Source: a virus. Taken from it: a DNA stretch of 42,640 nucleotides. Location of the stretch: IMG/VR virus record IMGVR_UViG_3300013102_000789, positions 1 through 42,640 of that record, one strand, 5' to 3'. Numbering within the stretch: the first letter of the stretch is position 1; the number at the start of each line of letters is the position of its first letter. Below the pieces are notes generated by a model. It had not been told where the DNA came from, ran no database searches, and saw only the letters and a list, made by a program, of their open reading frames with translations. The translations under genes and the position numbers were made by a program. Below are positions 31,309 through 39,795 of the stretch, piece by piece.

Positions 31309-33066
31309 GTGAATACCGTTGTCGACCAGATGCCGATCGATGTGCGCAGGCAAGCCAAGTTCCTGTATTGGATGGGCTGGCGTGTCTGTGACATTGCCGA
31401 GGCGACAGGCGAGAAAGAGAAGACCATCCACAGCTGGAAGGCGCGCGACGAATGGGACCGCGCCGACAACGTGGAGCGGATCGGCGGGGCGCTGGAAGCC
31501 CGCCTGATCATGCTGATCATGAAGCCGGAAAAGACCGGCGGCGACTTCAAAGAGATTGATCTGTTGCACCGCCAGCTTGAGCGGCAGGCACGGATTCAGC
31601 GCTACCAGGGCGGCGGCACAGAGACGGATCTGTCCCCGGAAATTGCCAAGCGCAACGCCGGCCCAAAGAAGAAGGCCCGCAAGAACGAGTTCACCGAGGA
31701 CCAGGTAACGCTGCTGGTCGACGCCTTCCTTGAAACGTCATTCGGCTACCAGCGCGATTGGTACCGGGCACGCGATCAGCGTACCCGCGCGGTGCTCAAG
31801 TCTCGGCAGATCGGGGCCACCTTCTACTTCGCCCGCGAGGCGCTGATCGATGCGCTGACAACCGGGCGCAATCAGATCTTCCTGAGCGCATCCAAGGCGC
31901 AGGCCGACCTGTTCCGTCGCTACATGCAGTCCTTCGTGCGTGAAGTGCTGGACGTGGACCTGACCGGCAATCCCATCGTGCTGGCCAACGGCGCCGAGCT
32001 GTTCTTCCTGGGTACCAATGCGCGCACCGCGCAGGGCTACCACGGCAATTTCTATTTCGATGAGTTCTTCTGGACGCACAAGTTCAACGAACTGAACAAG
32101 GTCGCCAGCGGCATGGCGATGCACAAGAAGTGGCGCAAGACCTACTTCAGCACGCCGTCCTCGATGGCCCACGAGGCCTACGACTTCTGGACCGGCGAGC
32201 GCTTCAACAAGGGCAAGCCGGCCGCCCAGCGGCACCAACTCGACGTTTCACACGATGCCCTGCAGGGCGGCGCGCTCTGCGAGGACCGCATCTGGCGCCA
32301 CATCGTCACCATCCTTGATGCCCAGCGCGGCGGCTGCGACCTGTTCGATATCGAAGAGCTGCGCCGCGAGTACAGCCCGGATGCCTTCGCCAACCTGCTG
32401 ATGTGCGACTTCGTGGACGACAGCGCCAGCGTGTTCCCGCTCGCCCTGATTCAGCCGTGCATGGTCGATAGCTGGGAGGAATGGGGCGGCGACTACAAGC
32501 CGTTCGCGCAGCGCCCCTTCGGTGATCGGGCGGTGTGGATCGGCTATGACCCGGCCGAAACCGGCGACAGCGCCGGCCTGGTGGTGCTCGCCCCGCCGGC
32601 CGTCGAGGGCGGCGCGTTCCGGGTGCTGGAGAAGCATCAGTTCCGAGGGATGGACTTTGCCGGCCAGGCCGCGTTTATCCAGAAGATCTGCCAGCGGTAC
32701 TGGGTGACCTACATCGGCATCGACACCACCGGCATGGGCACCGGCGTGGCACAGCTGGTCCGGGTGTTCTTCCCGAACGTCACCACCTTCCACTACTCGC
32801 CCGAGGTCAAGTCGCGCCTGGTCCTCAAGGCCTACGACGTGATCAAGAACGAGCGCCTGCAGTTCGACGCGGGCTGGACTGACCTGGCCCAGTCGATCAT
32901 GGCGATCCAGAAGACGATGACGGCCAGCGGGCGCCACATGACCTACACGGCAGGCCGTTCCAACGAAACCGGCCACGCCGATCTGGCGTGGGCGCTCTTC
33001 CACGCCCTGCACAACGAGCCGCTGGAAGGCACCACCGCCCGCACCAGCACCATGGAGATTTACTGA
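31309..33066 (+). CDS. P: Terminase large subunit gpP
   Basis: A 585-residue packaging motor starting at GTG 31309. The N-terminus holds a helix-turn-helix (WMGWRVCDIAEATGEKEKTI). The ATPase has a Walker A-like KSRQIGAT near residue 165 and Walker B FYFDEFFW near 250; the nuclease domain begins with GYDPAETGDSAGLVVL near residue 410. It cuts concatemers at cos and pumps DNA into the head. Divergent from gpO; the 156-bp gap between them should hold Ogr-dependent late promoters, but no clear site was picked out. Confidence 0.95.
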   Translation: MNTVVDQMPIDVRRQAKFLYWMGWRVCDIAEATGEKEKTIHSWKARDEWDRADNVERIGGALEARLIMLIMKPEKTGGDFKEIDLLHRQLERQARIQRYQGGGTETDLSPEIAKRNAGPKKKARKNEFTEDQVTLLVDAFLETSFGYQRDWYRARDQRTRAVLKSRQIGATFYFAREALIDALTTGRNQIFLSASKAQADLFRRYMQSFVREVLDVDLTGNPIVLANGAELFFLGTNARTAQGYHGNFYFDEFFWTHKFNELNKVASGMAMHKKWRKTYFSTPSSMAHEAYDFWTGERFNKGKPAAQRHQLDVSHDALQGGALCEDRIWRHIVTILDAQRGGCDLFDIEELRREYSPDAFANLLMCDFVDDSASVFPLALIQPCMVDSWEEWGGDYKPFAQRPFGDRAVWIGYDPAETGDSAGLVVLAPPAVEGGAFRVLEKHQFRGMDFAGQAAFIQKICQRYWVTYIGIDTTGMGTGVAQLVRVFFPNVTTFHYSPEVKSRLVLKAYDVIKNERLQFDAGWTDLAQSIMAIQKTMTASGRHMTYTAGRSNETGHADLAWALFHALHNEPLEGTTARTSTMEIY

Positions 33067-34073
33067 TGTCCGACACCGCCGATCAGGCACCCGCAGCCGC
33101 AGGCGCGCAGGCGTTCACCTTCGGTGAGCCGACCCCCGTACTGGATTCGCGCGGCATCCTCGACTACGCCGAGTGCTGGCAGAACGGGCGGTACTACGAG
33201 CCGCCCGTGTCGCTGTCCGGCCTGGCGCGCACGACGCGGTCTAACCCGACCCTGCAGAGCGGCCTCCTGTTCAAGCGCAACATGCTGTCGCTGACCTTCA
33301 AGCCGCACCCACTGCTGTCGCGCGAGCGCTTCAACCAGCTGGCGCTGGACTGGATCACCTTCGGTACCGCGTACGTCGAGCGCCGGAACTCAGTGACCGG
33401 GGCGCCGCTGGAAATGCTGGTGCCGCTGGCGCAGTACGTCCGCCGAGGCGTGGTGCCTGGAGAGTTTTTCCAAGTCCGCGGCTACCGCGAGGAACACGCG
33501 TTCAAGCCGGGGAGCATCTTCCAGTTGCGAGACGCCGACGTGGACCAAGAGATCTACGGCATGCCCGAATGGCTGTCGGCGGTGCAGTCGGCGCTGCTCA
33601 ATGAATCGGCCACGCTGTTCCGACGCCGCTACTACAACAACGGCTCGCACGCCGGCTTCATCCTGTACCTGTCCGATGCGAACGTGAACGGCGACGACGT
33701 GGATGCAATGCGGCAGGCGCTGAAGGACTCCAAAGGCGTGGGCAACTTCCGCAACCTGTTCCTGCATTCTCCCGGCGGGCAGAAGGACGGCATCAAGCTG
33801 ATCCCGATCAGCGAGGTGGCGGCTAAGGACGAGTTCAGCGGCATCAAGAATGTGACGCGCGATGACATGCTGACCGCGCTTCGCGTGCAGCCGCAGCTGC
33901 TCGGGATCGTCGCGCAGAACTCCGGCGGCTTTGGCGATATCGGCAAGGCCGCTCAGGTCTGGGCGGCTATGGAGTTGGCACCGCTGCAGGCGCGGATGAC
34001 CGCCATCAACGAATGGCTCGGAATGGAGGTGATCCGCTTCAATCCGTTCACCGTGGGGTCGACCGGCTCATGA
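33066..34073 (+). CDS. Q: Portal protein gpQ
   Basis: A 335-residue portal of the P2 family: EPPVSLSGLARTTRSNPTLQ, LDWITFGTAYVERRNSVTGA, the core LRDADVDQEIYGMPEWLSAV and the tail VQPQLLGIVAQNSGGFGDIG. It forms the DNA entry ring and docks terminase. The ATG overlaps the P stop. In P2 the cos site lies just beyond Q, so it should be near 34074-34143, though no known cos sequence is recognised there. Confidence 0.95.
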   Translation: MSDTADQAPAAAGAQAFTFGEPTPVLDSRGILDYAECWQNGRYYEPPVSLSGLARTTRSNPTLQSGLLFKRNMLSLTFKPHPLLSRERFNQLALDWITFGTAYVERRNSVTGAPLEMLVPLAQYVRRGVVPGEFFQVRGYREEHAFKPGSIFQLRDADVDQEIYGMPEWLSAVQSALLNESATLFRRRYYNNGSHAGFILYLSDANVNGDDVDAMRQALKDSKGVGNFRNLFLHSPGGQKDGIKLIPISEVAAKDEFSGIKNVTRDDMLTALRVQPQLLGIVAQNSGGFGDIGKAAQVWAAMELAPLQARMTAINEWLGMEVIRFNPFTVGSTGS

Positions 34074-34143
34074 AGAACTAAGTCGCGGCGAATTCGCCAC
34101 GCTTAGGGGCAAGGCCTGCCGTAGCTATTACCCGAAGAAGAGA

Positions 34144-34587
34144 TCACTCAAGGGCAAGGGACTGCTCCATGGCGTTGCGCTGAACGTCCTGCTGACGCTC
34201 CTGGCGCAATGCACGAGAAGAGCAAAATGCCCTCGATACTGCGGCGATGAGCGTAGCTGGCGGAGCCGTTCTTGGAATTGCCGCTGTGGCCCCGGCATCT
34301 AATGCATCTTTCGTACTCGCCGAACTAGCGCTGCAAAGGTAGCTAACGACACGCACGCCGGGATAGCGACGCAGAACTTCTCTTATGAGCTCCGCTCCGT
34401 CGCAGGTGCTGCGGCTAGGCATGCTGTAGTCAAGGATGGCAACATCACACTGCGCGCGAGCGAGTGCGTCAATCGTGGACTTTGCACACTCTGCCTCCCC
34501 AACGATCCTTGCGTTCTTTAAAGCGTGCAGCTGAACTCGCAAGCCAATGCGCACAACCGGGTGATCGTCAGCAATAACAATGTTCAT
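34144..34587 (-). CDS. Orphan response-regulator receiver domain (NarL/FixJ-like, no output domain)
   Basis: A 147-residue receiver domain starting at ATG 34587. The acidic pair D7-D8 (MNIVIADDHPVVRIGLR) and phospho-acceptor D53 (VAILDYSMPSRS) are intact, S82 stands in the switch position, but the conserved Lys of the KP-type motif is replaced by R106 (AIPRTAP). The LuxR-type helix-turn-helix of this subfamily is missing: after the receiver only about 20 residues of Gln/Arg-rich tail follow. No kinase is nearby. It is the first cargo gene right of the portal and is separated from the divergent autotransporter by 345 bp. Confidence 0.8.
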   Translation of the reverse strand: MNIVIADDHPVVRIGLRVQLHALKNARIVGEAECAKSTIDALARAQCDVAILDYSMPSRSTCDGAELIREVLRRYPGVRVVSYLCSASSASTKDALDAGATAAIPRTAPPATLIAAVSRAFCSSRALRQERQQDVQRNAMEQSLALE

Positions 34588-34932
34588 GACTTGGCTCTGA
34601 TGGGAAGCCCTCAATGATGGCGGCGGTGTACGCCCAATGACATGCAACTTGTTGTAGTTGCGTTCCCGCTGTGGCCAGTTTCCCTACCTGCCCTCCGGGC
34701 CGTCGTACCGGGTGCTCTGGTGCGACGTCTTCCTGTCGCGTCGCAGCGGCGCCCGATTCATAAATGTGAAGCGTGTCGCGGTCGGCCCGAATTGCATCCG
34801 GAGGCCGGTAACTTTCGTATTAGTTGTATTCACATCGCTATGCGGCTCCGGTCAAATGCCCCCCTGTCGTTCGCACTGGCTGAATAACGGGCCGGTGCGC
34901 TTTGTTTTGTGACACAGCCAGAGGGCACTGCA
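34588..34932. other. Intergenic region between receiver and autotransporter genes
   Basis: About 345 bp between two divergent cargo genes. It must contain their promoters, but no convincing -35/-10 pair stands out. Lower GC stretches lie at 34810-34850. No gene was supported; the frames here lack ribosome binding sites and recognisable content. Confidence 0.5.
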
Positions 34933-37608
34933 ATGACCAAGAAGAAAATGCTAACCAACAATTCATGCGCGAGTGCCGCCGCCGCGCTCGTTCTCGACCA
35001 GCGCGCCTTACGCCACGCGGGTAGCCGTCCGCGTTTGCTCTCGGCAATGATAGGCATGGCTTTGACCTGTACGTCTCTGACAGCGACGGCCGCAACTACG
35101 ATTGGCGCCGGGCAGTCAAAAACTGTGGTCGCTGCAAACGGACTCGATGACTACCTAGTTGAGGATGGCGGTGAACTTATCGTCGCACCCGGTGGCCGAA
35201 CGGGGTTTGTGCAGAATACGAACGGCAAGGTAACGTTTCAGCCCGGAAGTCTTATCAACGTCGCCGGTGGTTTGGCTACTGGCGGCTGGGGCATAAGGAG
35301 CGTTGGAACGGCCGCAGGCACCCAAGCGACCGACCTCGCTATAACGGATGTGAGAATGGCATCTAACGATAAGGGGGTTTTGCTAAACGCAACGTTGGCG
35401 AGCAACCCGGTCACTGCGAATATTGTCGGCAGTTCAATTACTGCAAAATTTGAGGGGCTTGGTGTCATCGGTGGTGCTGTCGCTAGATTGTCGGGCACGA
35501 CAGTTGTCAGCTCGGATGCGAGCGCAATTAGGGTCGGTGCAGGCGATAACAATCTGGATATTATTGCTGGATCCCTTATCAACGGGCGCACCTACGGCAT
35601 TTCCTTTTCCCGCGCACTCTCTGACCCAGCCGGTGGGCCCGTATCCAATGTCACGATCGATGACTCAGTGATCGAGGGCCTTACGGGATCGGCGATTCAG
35701 GTCCAAGATGGAGCGCTGGCCTCGGTAGTCGTTCGAGGTGGCTCCAAGTTGAGGACCATATCTGGAACACTCGTCAATGTGGACGCCGTCAGTAATCTGG
35801 ATTTTTATGTCACCGATAGTGCATTGGTTGGAGACCTGGTCGCCGATGAGTCCGCGTCCGGAGAATTTAATGCAACCTTCGACTCGGGTTCCAGTCTGGT
35901 GGGCGACGTCACGGGCGTGGACAGGTTGTCTCTCGTCAATGGCGCAACCCTGACTGGTGACGTCCGCAATAACTATCTCGTGGGCAGTTCTTTCTTGGTC
36001 GACAGCGGCGCGACGTTTACTGGTGGTACCAATATCGGGGAGATGACGGTCGGTCAGGACGGAAAATGGACCCTGACCAGATCATCGGGCGTCGAGAAGC
36101 TGGAGTTGAGTAACGGCGTCATCGAACTTAGCGATGGCACCGGCACCTTCAACCAACTGATTGTTGGAGGCGATTTCAATAGCACCGGCGGTACATTGGT
36201 CTTTAATGCCGAACTGGGCGACGACCGTTCTCTCTCCGATCTTCTTCGTGTGGTGGGCGACACCTCTGGGCAGGCAAATATCCAAGTGAACAATGTCGGC
36301 GGGACTGGTGCACAGACAACTGACGGCATTCAAATCATTCAGATCGACGGCGTGTCGGGTGCTCAGTACACCTTGGCTGGCCGGGCTGTGGGCGGCCAGT
36401 ATGAGTATTTCCTGCACCAAGGCAGCGTATCTAACCCCAGCGACGGTGACTGGTATCTCCGCTCGCAGCTCAACACTCCGGTCGATCCTTGCATCGCCGA
36501 CCCCAATGCTCAGGGATGCCCGGTTGATCCGGTTGATCCGGTTGTTCCGGTTGATCCGGTTGACCCGGTTGTTCCGGTTGATCCGGTTGATCCGGTTGTT
36601 CCGGTTGACCCGGTCGATCCGATTGACCCCGTAAATCCCGTTGATCCGGTGGATCCGGTTGACCCGATTGCTCCGCCGCCGCGCGTCCTGCGCCCGGAAA
36701 CCGGCGCGTATCTTGCCAATCAGGGTGCTGCCCTGCATATGTTCCAGCAGGGCATGTCCAACCGCGGCGGGGAAATCGACTTCGGCGGCGGCTCCGCAGC
36801 GGCGTGGACGAATGTCTCCACCGGCAAGGCCGAATATGGAGTGGGTGGTCAGATCGATGTCAGCAGCGACAGCACCGCTTTTCAGATTGGCAGTGACGTC
36901 TGGAGCGACAGCAAGGCCCGTGTGGGCGTTGTGGTGGCCAGCGGCAAAACTACCAGCCATTCCACCTCGCGCCTGAGCGGCTATGCTGCACGCAGTGAGG
37001 TCAAGGGCACCGCTGTCGGCGTATACGGTACCTGGACGCAGCGCCCGGGTGATGCCGAAGGCGCATACGTGGACGGCTCGGTACAGTTCGCTCGCTTCGA
37101 TAACACCGTACGTGGTGATGGTCTGGTTGAGGAGTCCTACGATGCCAAGGCGGTAATTGGCTCCCTGGAGGCGGGCTACGCCATCCCTGTGCACTTGGGC
37201 GACCGTAGCAATGTATATCTTGAGCCGCAGGCGCAGATTACCTACACCAAGTACAAGTCTGATGCCCTCACCGAAATCAATGGCACGCAGATTGATGGCT
37301 CTCGGATCAATGCCCTGAGCACGCGTGTCGGCTTGCGTCTGTCCAGCCGCTCGCGTACTACGAACAACAATCTCGTCCAGCCCTTCATGGCGGTCAACAT
37401 GCTGCATGACGGCAATCCAGAAGGCGGCGTAACTTTCAACGGTGACGAGGTGCGCAGTGACGCACCGCAAAATCGTTTCCAGGCGCGTGCCGGTGTTCAG
37501 CTCTCGGTAGGTGCGCATTGGTCTGCTTGGGGGGATGTGAGCCTCGAAAGGGGGGCCGACGACTATCGCAATCTCGCTGGTCAGATCGGTCTGCGTCGCA
37601 GCTGGTAA
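34933..37608 (+). CDS. Autotransporter (type Va secreted protein)
   Basis: An 891-residue outer-membrane protein. Residues 1-54 form a long signal peptide with an extended N-terminal region ([20 protein letters not shown] before the expected cleavage). Residues 60-525 are a passenger of short repeated beta strands and Gly-Asn/Asp turns, as in beta-helix adhesins. Residues 529-579 are a Val-Asp-Pro repeat linker. The last 310 residues are the beta-barrel ([20 protein letters not shown] and onward), ending [12 protein letters not shown] with a terminal aromatic residue as barrel assembly requires. Start ATG 34933 follows AGAGGG. It is not a phage structural gene; the base composition of the passenger is lower in GC than the phage genes. 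Likely a lysogenic-conversion cargo that changes the host surface. Confidence 0.92.
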   Translation: MTKKKMLTNNSCASAAAALVLDQRALRHAGSRPRLLSAMIGMALTCTSLTATAATTIGAGQSKTVVAANGLDDYLVEDGGELIVAPGGRTGFVQNTNGKVTFQPGSLINVAGGLATGGWGIRSVGTAAGTQATDLAITDVRMASNDKGVLLNATLASNPVTANIVGSSITAKFEGLGVIGGAVARLSGTTVVSSDASAIRVGAGDNNLDIIAGSLINGRTYGISFSRALSDPAGGPVSNVTIDDSVIEGLTGSAIQVQDGALASVVVRGGSKLRTISGTLVNVDAVSNLDFYVTDSALVGDLVADESASGEFNATFDSGSSLVGDVTGVDRLSLVNGATLTGDVRNNYLVGSSFLVDSGATFTGGTNIGEMTVGQDGKWTLTRSSGVEKLELSNGVIELSDGTGTFNQLIVGGDFNSTGGTLVFNAELGDDRSLSDLLRVVGDTSGQANIQVNNVGGTGAQTTDGIQIIQIDGVSGAQYTLAGRAVGGQYEYFLHQGSVSNPSDGDWYLRSQLNTPVDPCIADPNAQGCPVDPVDPVVPVDPVDPVVPVDPVDPVVPVDPVDPIDPVNPVDPVDPVDPIAPPPRVLRPETGAYLANQGAALHMFQQGMSNRGGEIDFGGGSAAAWTNVSTGKAEYGVGGQIDVSSDSTAFQIGSDVWSDSKARVGVVVASGKTTSHSTSRLSGYAARSEVKGTAVGVYGTWTQRPGDAEGAYVDGSVQFARFDNTVRGDGLVEESYDAKAVIGSLEAGYAIPVHLGDRSNVYLEPQAQITYTKYKSDALTEINGTQIDGSRINALSTRVGLRLSSRSRTTNNNLVQPFMAVNMLHDGNPEGGVTFNGDEVRSDAPQNRFQARAGVQLSVGAHWSAWGDVSLERGADDYRNLAGQIGLRRSW
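36520..36671 (+). repeat. Tandem 9-bp repeats encoding the Val-Asp-Pro linker
   Basis: About sixteen imperfect units of CCGGTTGAT, with every third unit often GTTGTTCCG, giving a 27-bp higher-order period. It encodes VDP/VVP triplets. Because units are multiples of three bases, length changes keep the frame. Confidence 0.9.
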
Positions 37609-37623
37609 TTAGGCGATGGGATT

Positions 37624-37662
37624 CAGACAGTCCGCCTGTCGCTGGCGGACTGTCTGGTTCTT
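37624..37662 (+). terminator. Autotransporter terminator
   Basis: A perfect 13-bp stem, CAGACAGTCCGCC (37624-37636) with GGCGGACTGTCTG (37644-37656), 7-nt loop, then GTTCTTT. It starts 16 bp after the autotransporter stop. Confidence 0.88.
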
Positions 37663-37774
37663 TGCCTCTTACGTCACGGCTACCGGCGATTGATGACCTG
37701 GCGGAGCGCCTGTGCTGCCTGGCGTGGCTCGGGAAAGCGGGCGCAAGGCCAACAAGCACCACTCGGGCGGCAAT

Positions 37775-37918
37775 TCGACTGACCCGATGCGGCGGGTAAT
37801 CCCCATCTGCGAGGAGGGTGGCCAAATCTTGGATTCGTTTGGCGGGTCACGCATCAATACGTTGATATGGCCCTGTCGCGTTCTCCCGCCGCGCAAACCG
37901 CAGATTGATGTCACCTAA
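37775..37918 (+). pseudogene. Probable remnant of a DNA methyltransferase
   Basis: The + frame ending at 37918 contains MRRVIPICEEGGQILDSFGG followed by SRINTLI. This resembles the C-terminal AdoMet-binding part of N4/N6 DNA methyltransferases, where a GG-x-(I/V)-LD-x-F-x-GS-GTT-L motif is usual. The Gly-Thr-Thr is replaced by Arg-Ile-Asn and the rest of the enzyme is absent, so it would not be active. It is a fragment, reading off at the terminator at 37921. Confidence 0.5.
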
Positions 37919-37920
37919 CC

Positions 37921-37945
37921 AAAGCCGCCTTCGGGCGGCTTTTCT
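37921..37945. terminator. Bidirectional terminator
   Basis: AAGCCGCC (37922-37929) and GGCGGCTT (37934-37941) with a TTCG loop; T-runs are present on both strands (AAA before, TTTTCTT after). It serves the convergent remnant and the 37945-38700 gene. Confidence 0.85.
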
Positions 37946-38700
37946 TATGCTGGGCGGCCAGCATCATCGGTGGATCGCAGGTCCACGAGCTGTTCATACA
38001 GTTTCTTCATCACACCGAAGTGCAGCTCGAAATGGCCGTCCGGAAAGTGGGCCACCGAGCCGATGCGCTCGGTCGACCGCACCATGGCATGTTGGGCAGT
38101 ATGCAGGATGAGGTAGGCGATTTCGTCCGATACACCTGCCCTGAAAATCATCCCCGGACCGCTGCTTTGGTGTCGCAGCGATAGGGCGGTCAGGTCGTTG
38201 TGCGAGAAGCTGCAGAGCAACGGATAGAGCGGGATGAACTCTGGCAGGCCTGCGGCGGTGAACTTATCGGCTTCAAACAGCCTTTTCTTCTTGAATTCGG
38301 CATGCAGTGGACCGTGTCGGTCGCGGCATGCTTCGAGCCGGTCGGCGACTAATTGATGTTCGGCCTGGGTTGGGCCGTGCGACGCCAGCAGCCTCTCGTA
38401 GAACGCCTTCTCGCCACTCACCTGCTCGTACCTCATACGGCGCACGTGATCGTCGGCGGTACCGAGCATGTACATGTCCGCCGTTGCTTCAGCCATCGCA
38501 CGCACATGAACGGTGGCATGGGTCAGCAAGTTGGCACGTGCCAAGCAGACAGTCGCGTCGAACTGTTCCGCGATGGTCAGGAACAGCGCGCATTGGGGGC
38601 GGCCCGGCGGAGCGAGAGGCGGGCGCATTTCGCTGATCAGGTCCGTCATCGCGACCACCTGCATCGCGGAGAGGTCTATAGCGCGCTGTGCGAGAGTCAT
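37945..38700 (-). CDS. DUF5677-like protein
   Basis: A 251-residue, mainly helical protein. The centre ARANLLTHATVHVRAMAEAT and ADMYMLGTADDHVRRMRYEQ, and the later YPLLCSFSHNDLTALSLRHQ, fit the DUF5677 pattern, in which a helical bundle carries a conserved (Y/F)-x-x-L-(C/S)-x-x-x-H block; these domains have been compared with HEPN folds. A TTG start at 38754 would add 18 residues. It is not a P2 gene and lies alone between a terminator and a noncoding repeat region. Biochemical role unknown; nuclease activity is only a possibility. Confidence 0.65.
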   Translation of the reverse strand: MTLAQRAIDLSAMQVVAMTDLISEMRPPLAPPGRPQCALFLTIAEQFDATVCLARANLLTHATVHVRAMAEATADMYMLGTADDHVRRMRYEQVSGEKAFYERLLASHGPTQAEHQLVADRLEACRDRHGPLHAEFKKKRLFEADKFTAAGLPEFIPLYPLLCSFSHNDLTALSLRHQSSGPGMIFRAGVSDEIAYLILHTAQHAMVRSTERIGSVAHFPDGHFELHFGVMKKLYEQLVDLRSTDDAGRPA

Positions 38701-39368
38701 GCGGCGGCTCGTCCGAGGTGACAGTGGGGGAAGTGTGCCCCAATCAGCAAACAAACGGCTTCAGTCCGTAGCGTATCGGAGGCTTCGGCTATCCCCTCGC
38801 GCGCGCACTCGTCTCCCCCCCACGCCTGCCCGCTTAATGCACCTCTTTTTCTGCGCCCCTGCGGCGGCGCCGAGACGCGGCCCTCTATGGCCCGCTGGCG
38901 GCTTTGGAGAGGCGTCCGGGCCCTGCGGAACCCTGCGCGGCGGCGGGTTCCTGAGAGCCTTATACGGTGGCCAGCGGCTTGGCATTGCTCGGGGCATTTC
39001 TGGATATGCCCATCGGAAACAGGTAATCGGGTAACCGCTGCGGCTAGATGCGGTCAAAGACATACTGCCGCAATGCATTCCGGAATTACCTCGACAGGTA
39101 ACTTTGGGTAATTTCCTGAGCTTTGAAAGGTGATGTCATTGATTTCAAAGGACTAATTTTTGTCAGGTGGTTACCTTCCAAAAAGGTAACGGGATTACTC
39201 CAACGTTACCCTATTATTACCTTCTGAAAAGATACTTATCTAATTGAAATATAAGGCTTTGAAGGGCTTAAAGCATGGGTGATTACCTAGATTACCCGAT
39301 TCCCGTGGGCACATCGAAAATTGCCATTTAAAGCGGGAAGGGGCTACCAATGCCCCCGCGTCGCCGCT
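38701..39368. other. Noncoding region between cargo genes
   Basis: Some 670 bp in which no gene could be supported. The first 300 bp are GC-rich and featureless in all frames. The last 350 bp are AT-richer and contain the GGTAAY motif cluster, a CTTTGAAA/TTTCAAAG inverted repeat at 39121-39150, and half of an 18-bp direct repeat. Confidence 0.6.
39022..39296. repeat. Cluster of GGTAAY motifs (iteron- or operator-like)
   Basis: Eleven exact copies of GGTAAC or GGTAAT (either strand) occur in 275 bp: 39022, 39030, 39085, 39097, 39107, 39170, 39185, 39205, 39216, 39282, 39291, plus a one-mismatch copy at 39194. About 0.3 would be expected by chance. Orientation is mixed and spacing irregular (8-66 bp), unlike strict plasmid iterons. 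Confidence 0.65.
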
Positions 39369-39782
39369 ATGCCGCTGCATGTACACGCCGCCGCCAACGT
39401 CGCAGCACTTGAGACGCCGAGCGGCATGCTGCCGGCCATGGCGCTCCCTGACGGCTTCCAATGGACCACGCACTCGGCGAGCCACACAGATGCCCCGCCG
39501 AGCGTGATCCAGTTCGGCGGCGTGTGGGTGGTGACCCTCTACCGTCGCGCCGACACCGGTAGCTGGATGGCCGCGCTGGATCGGCATCGGCACGGCCCAG
39601 GTGGACCGGCGCGAATCTCCAGCAGCTATGAGCAGGGGTGTGCCGGCGCAGAGACGTGGGTGGCCAGGCACGAGGCGCGGCTACGGGCAGAAGTAGGGGA
39701 GATCAACCGGCGCCGCGAGGCCGTGCGCGGCAACAGGTTGACCAAGGGCAACACCGACGCGCCGTTGGACTGGCACGGGTAG
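39369..39782 (+). CDS. Hypothetical protein, 137 aa
   Basis: Reads as a real protein: LPDGFQWTTH, then VIQFGGVWVVTLYRRADTGS and a charged C-terminal helix (AETWVARHEARLRAEVGEIN). A small beta sheet followed by a helix is likely. The start is uncertain; ATG at 39369 is proposed, others at 39426 and 39438, and none has a clear ribosome binding site. Convergent with the SRAP gene, 13 bp apart. No family recognised. Confidence 0.6.
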   Translation: MPLHVHAAANVAALETPSGMLPAMALPDGFQWTTHSASHTDAPPSVIQFGGVWVVTLYRRADTGSWMAALDRHRHGPGGPARISSSYEQGCAGAETWVARHEARLRAEVGEINRRREAVRGNRLTKGNTDAPLDWHG

Positions 39783-39795
39783 ACGACCAGGTAGG

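Noticed and set aside
34074-34143. Possible cos site after the portal gene, including the palindrome GGCGAATTCGCC
   Set aside because: The position fits P2, but no known cos core is recognisable, so it was not listed as a feature.
36082-37518. Long minus-strand frame opposite the autotransporter, including a Gly-Ser-Thr repeat region
   Set aside because: It is caused by the 9-bp repeat array and GC-biased third positions; the plus-strand protein has signal, linker and barrel in order.
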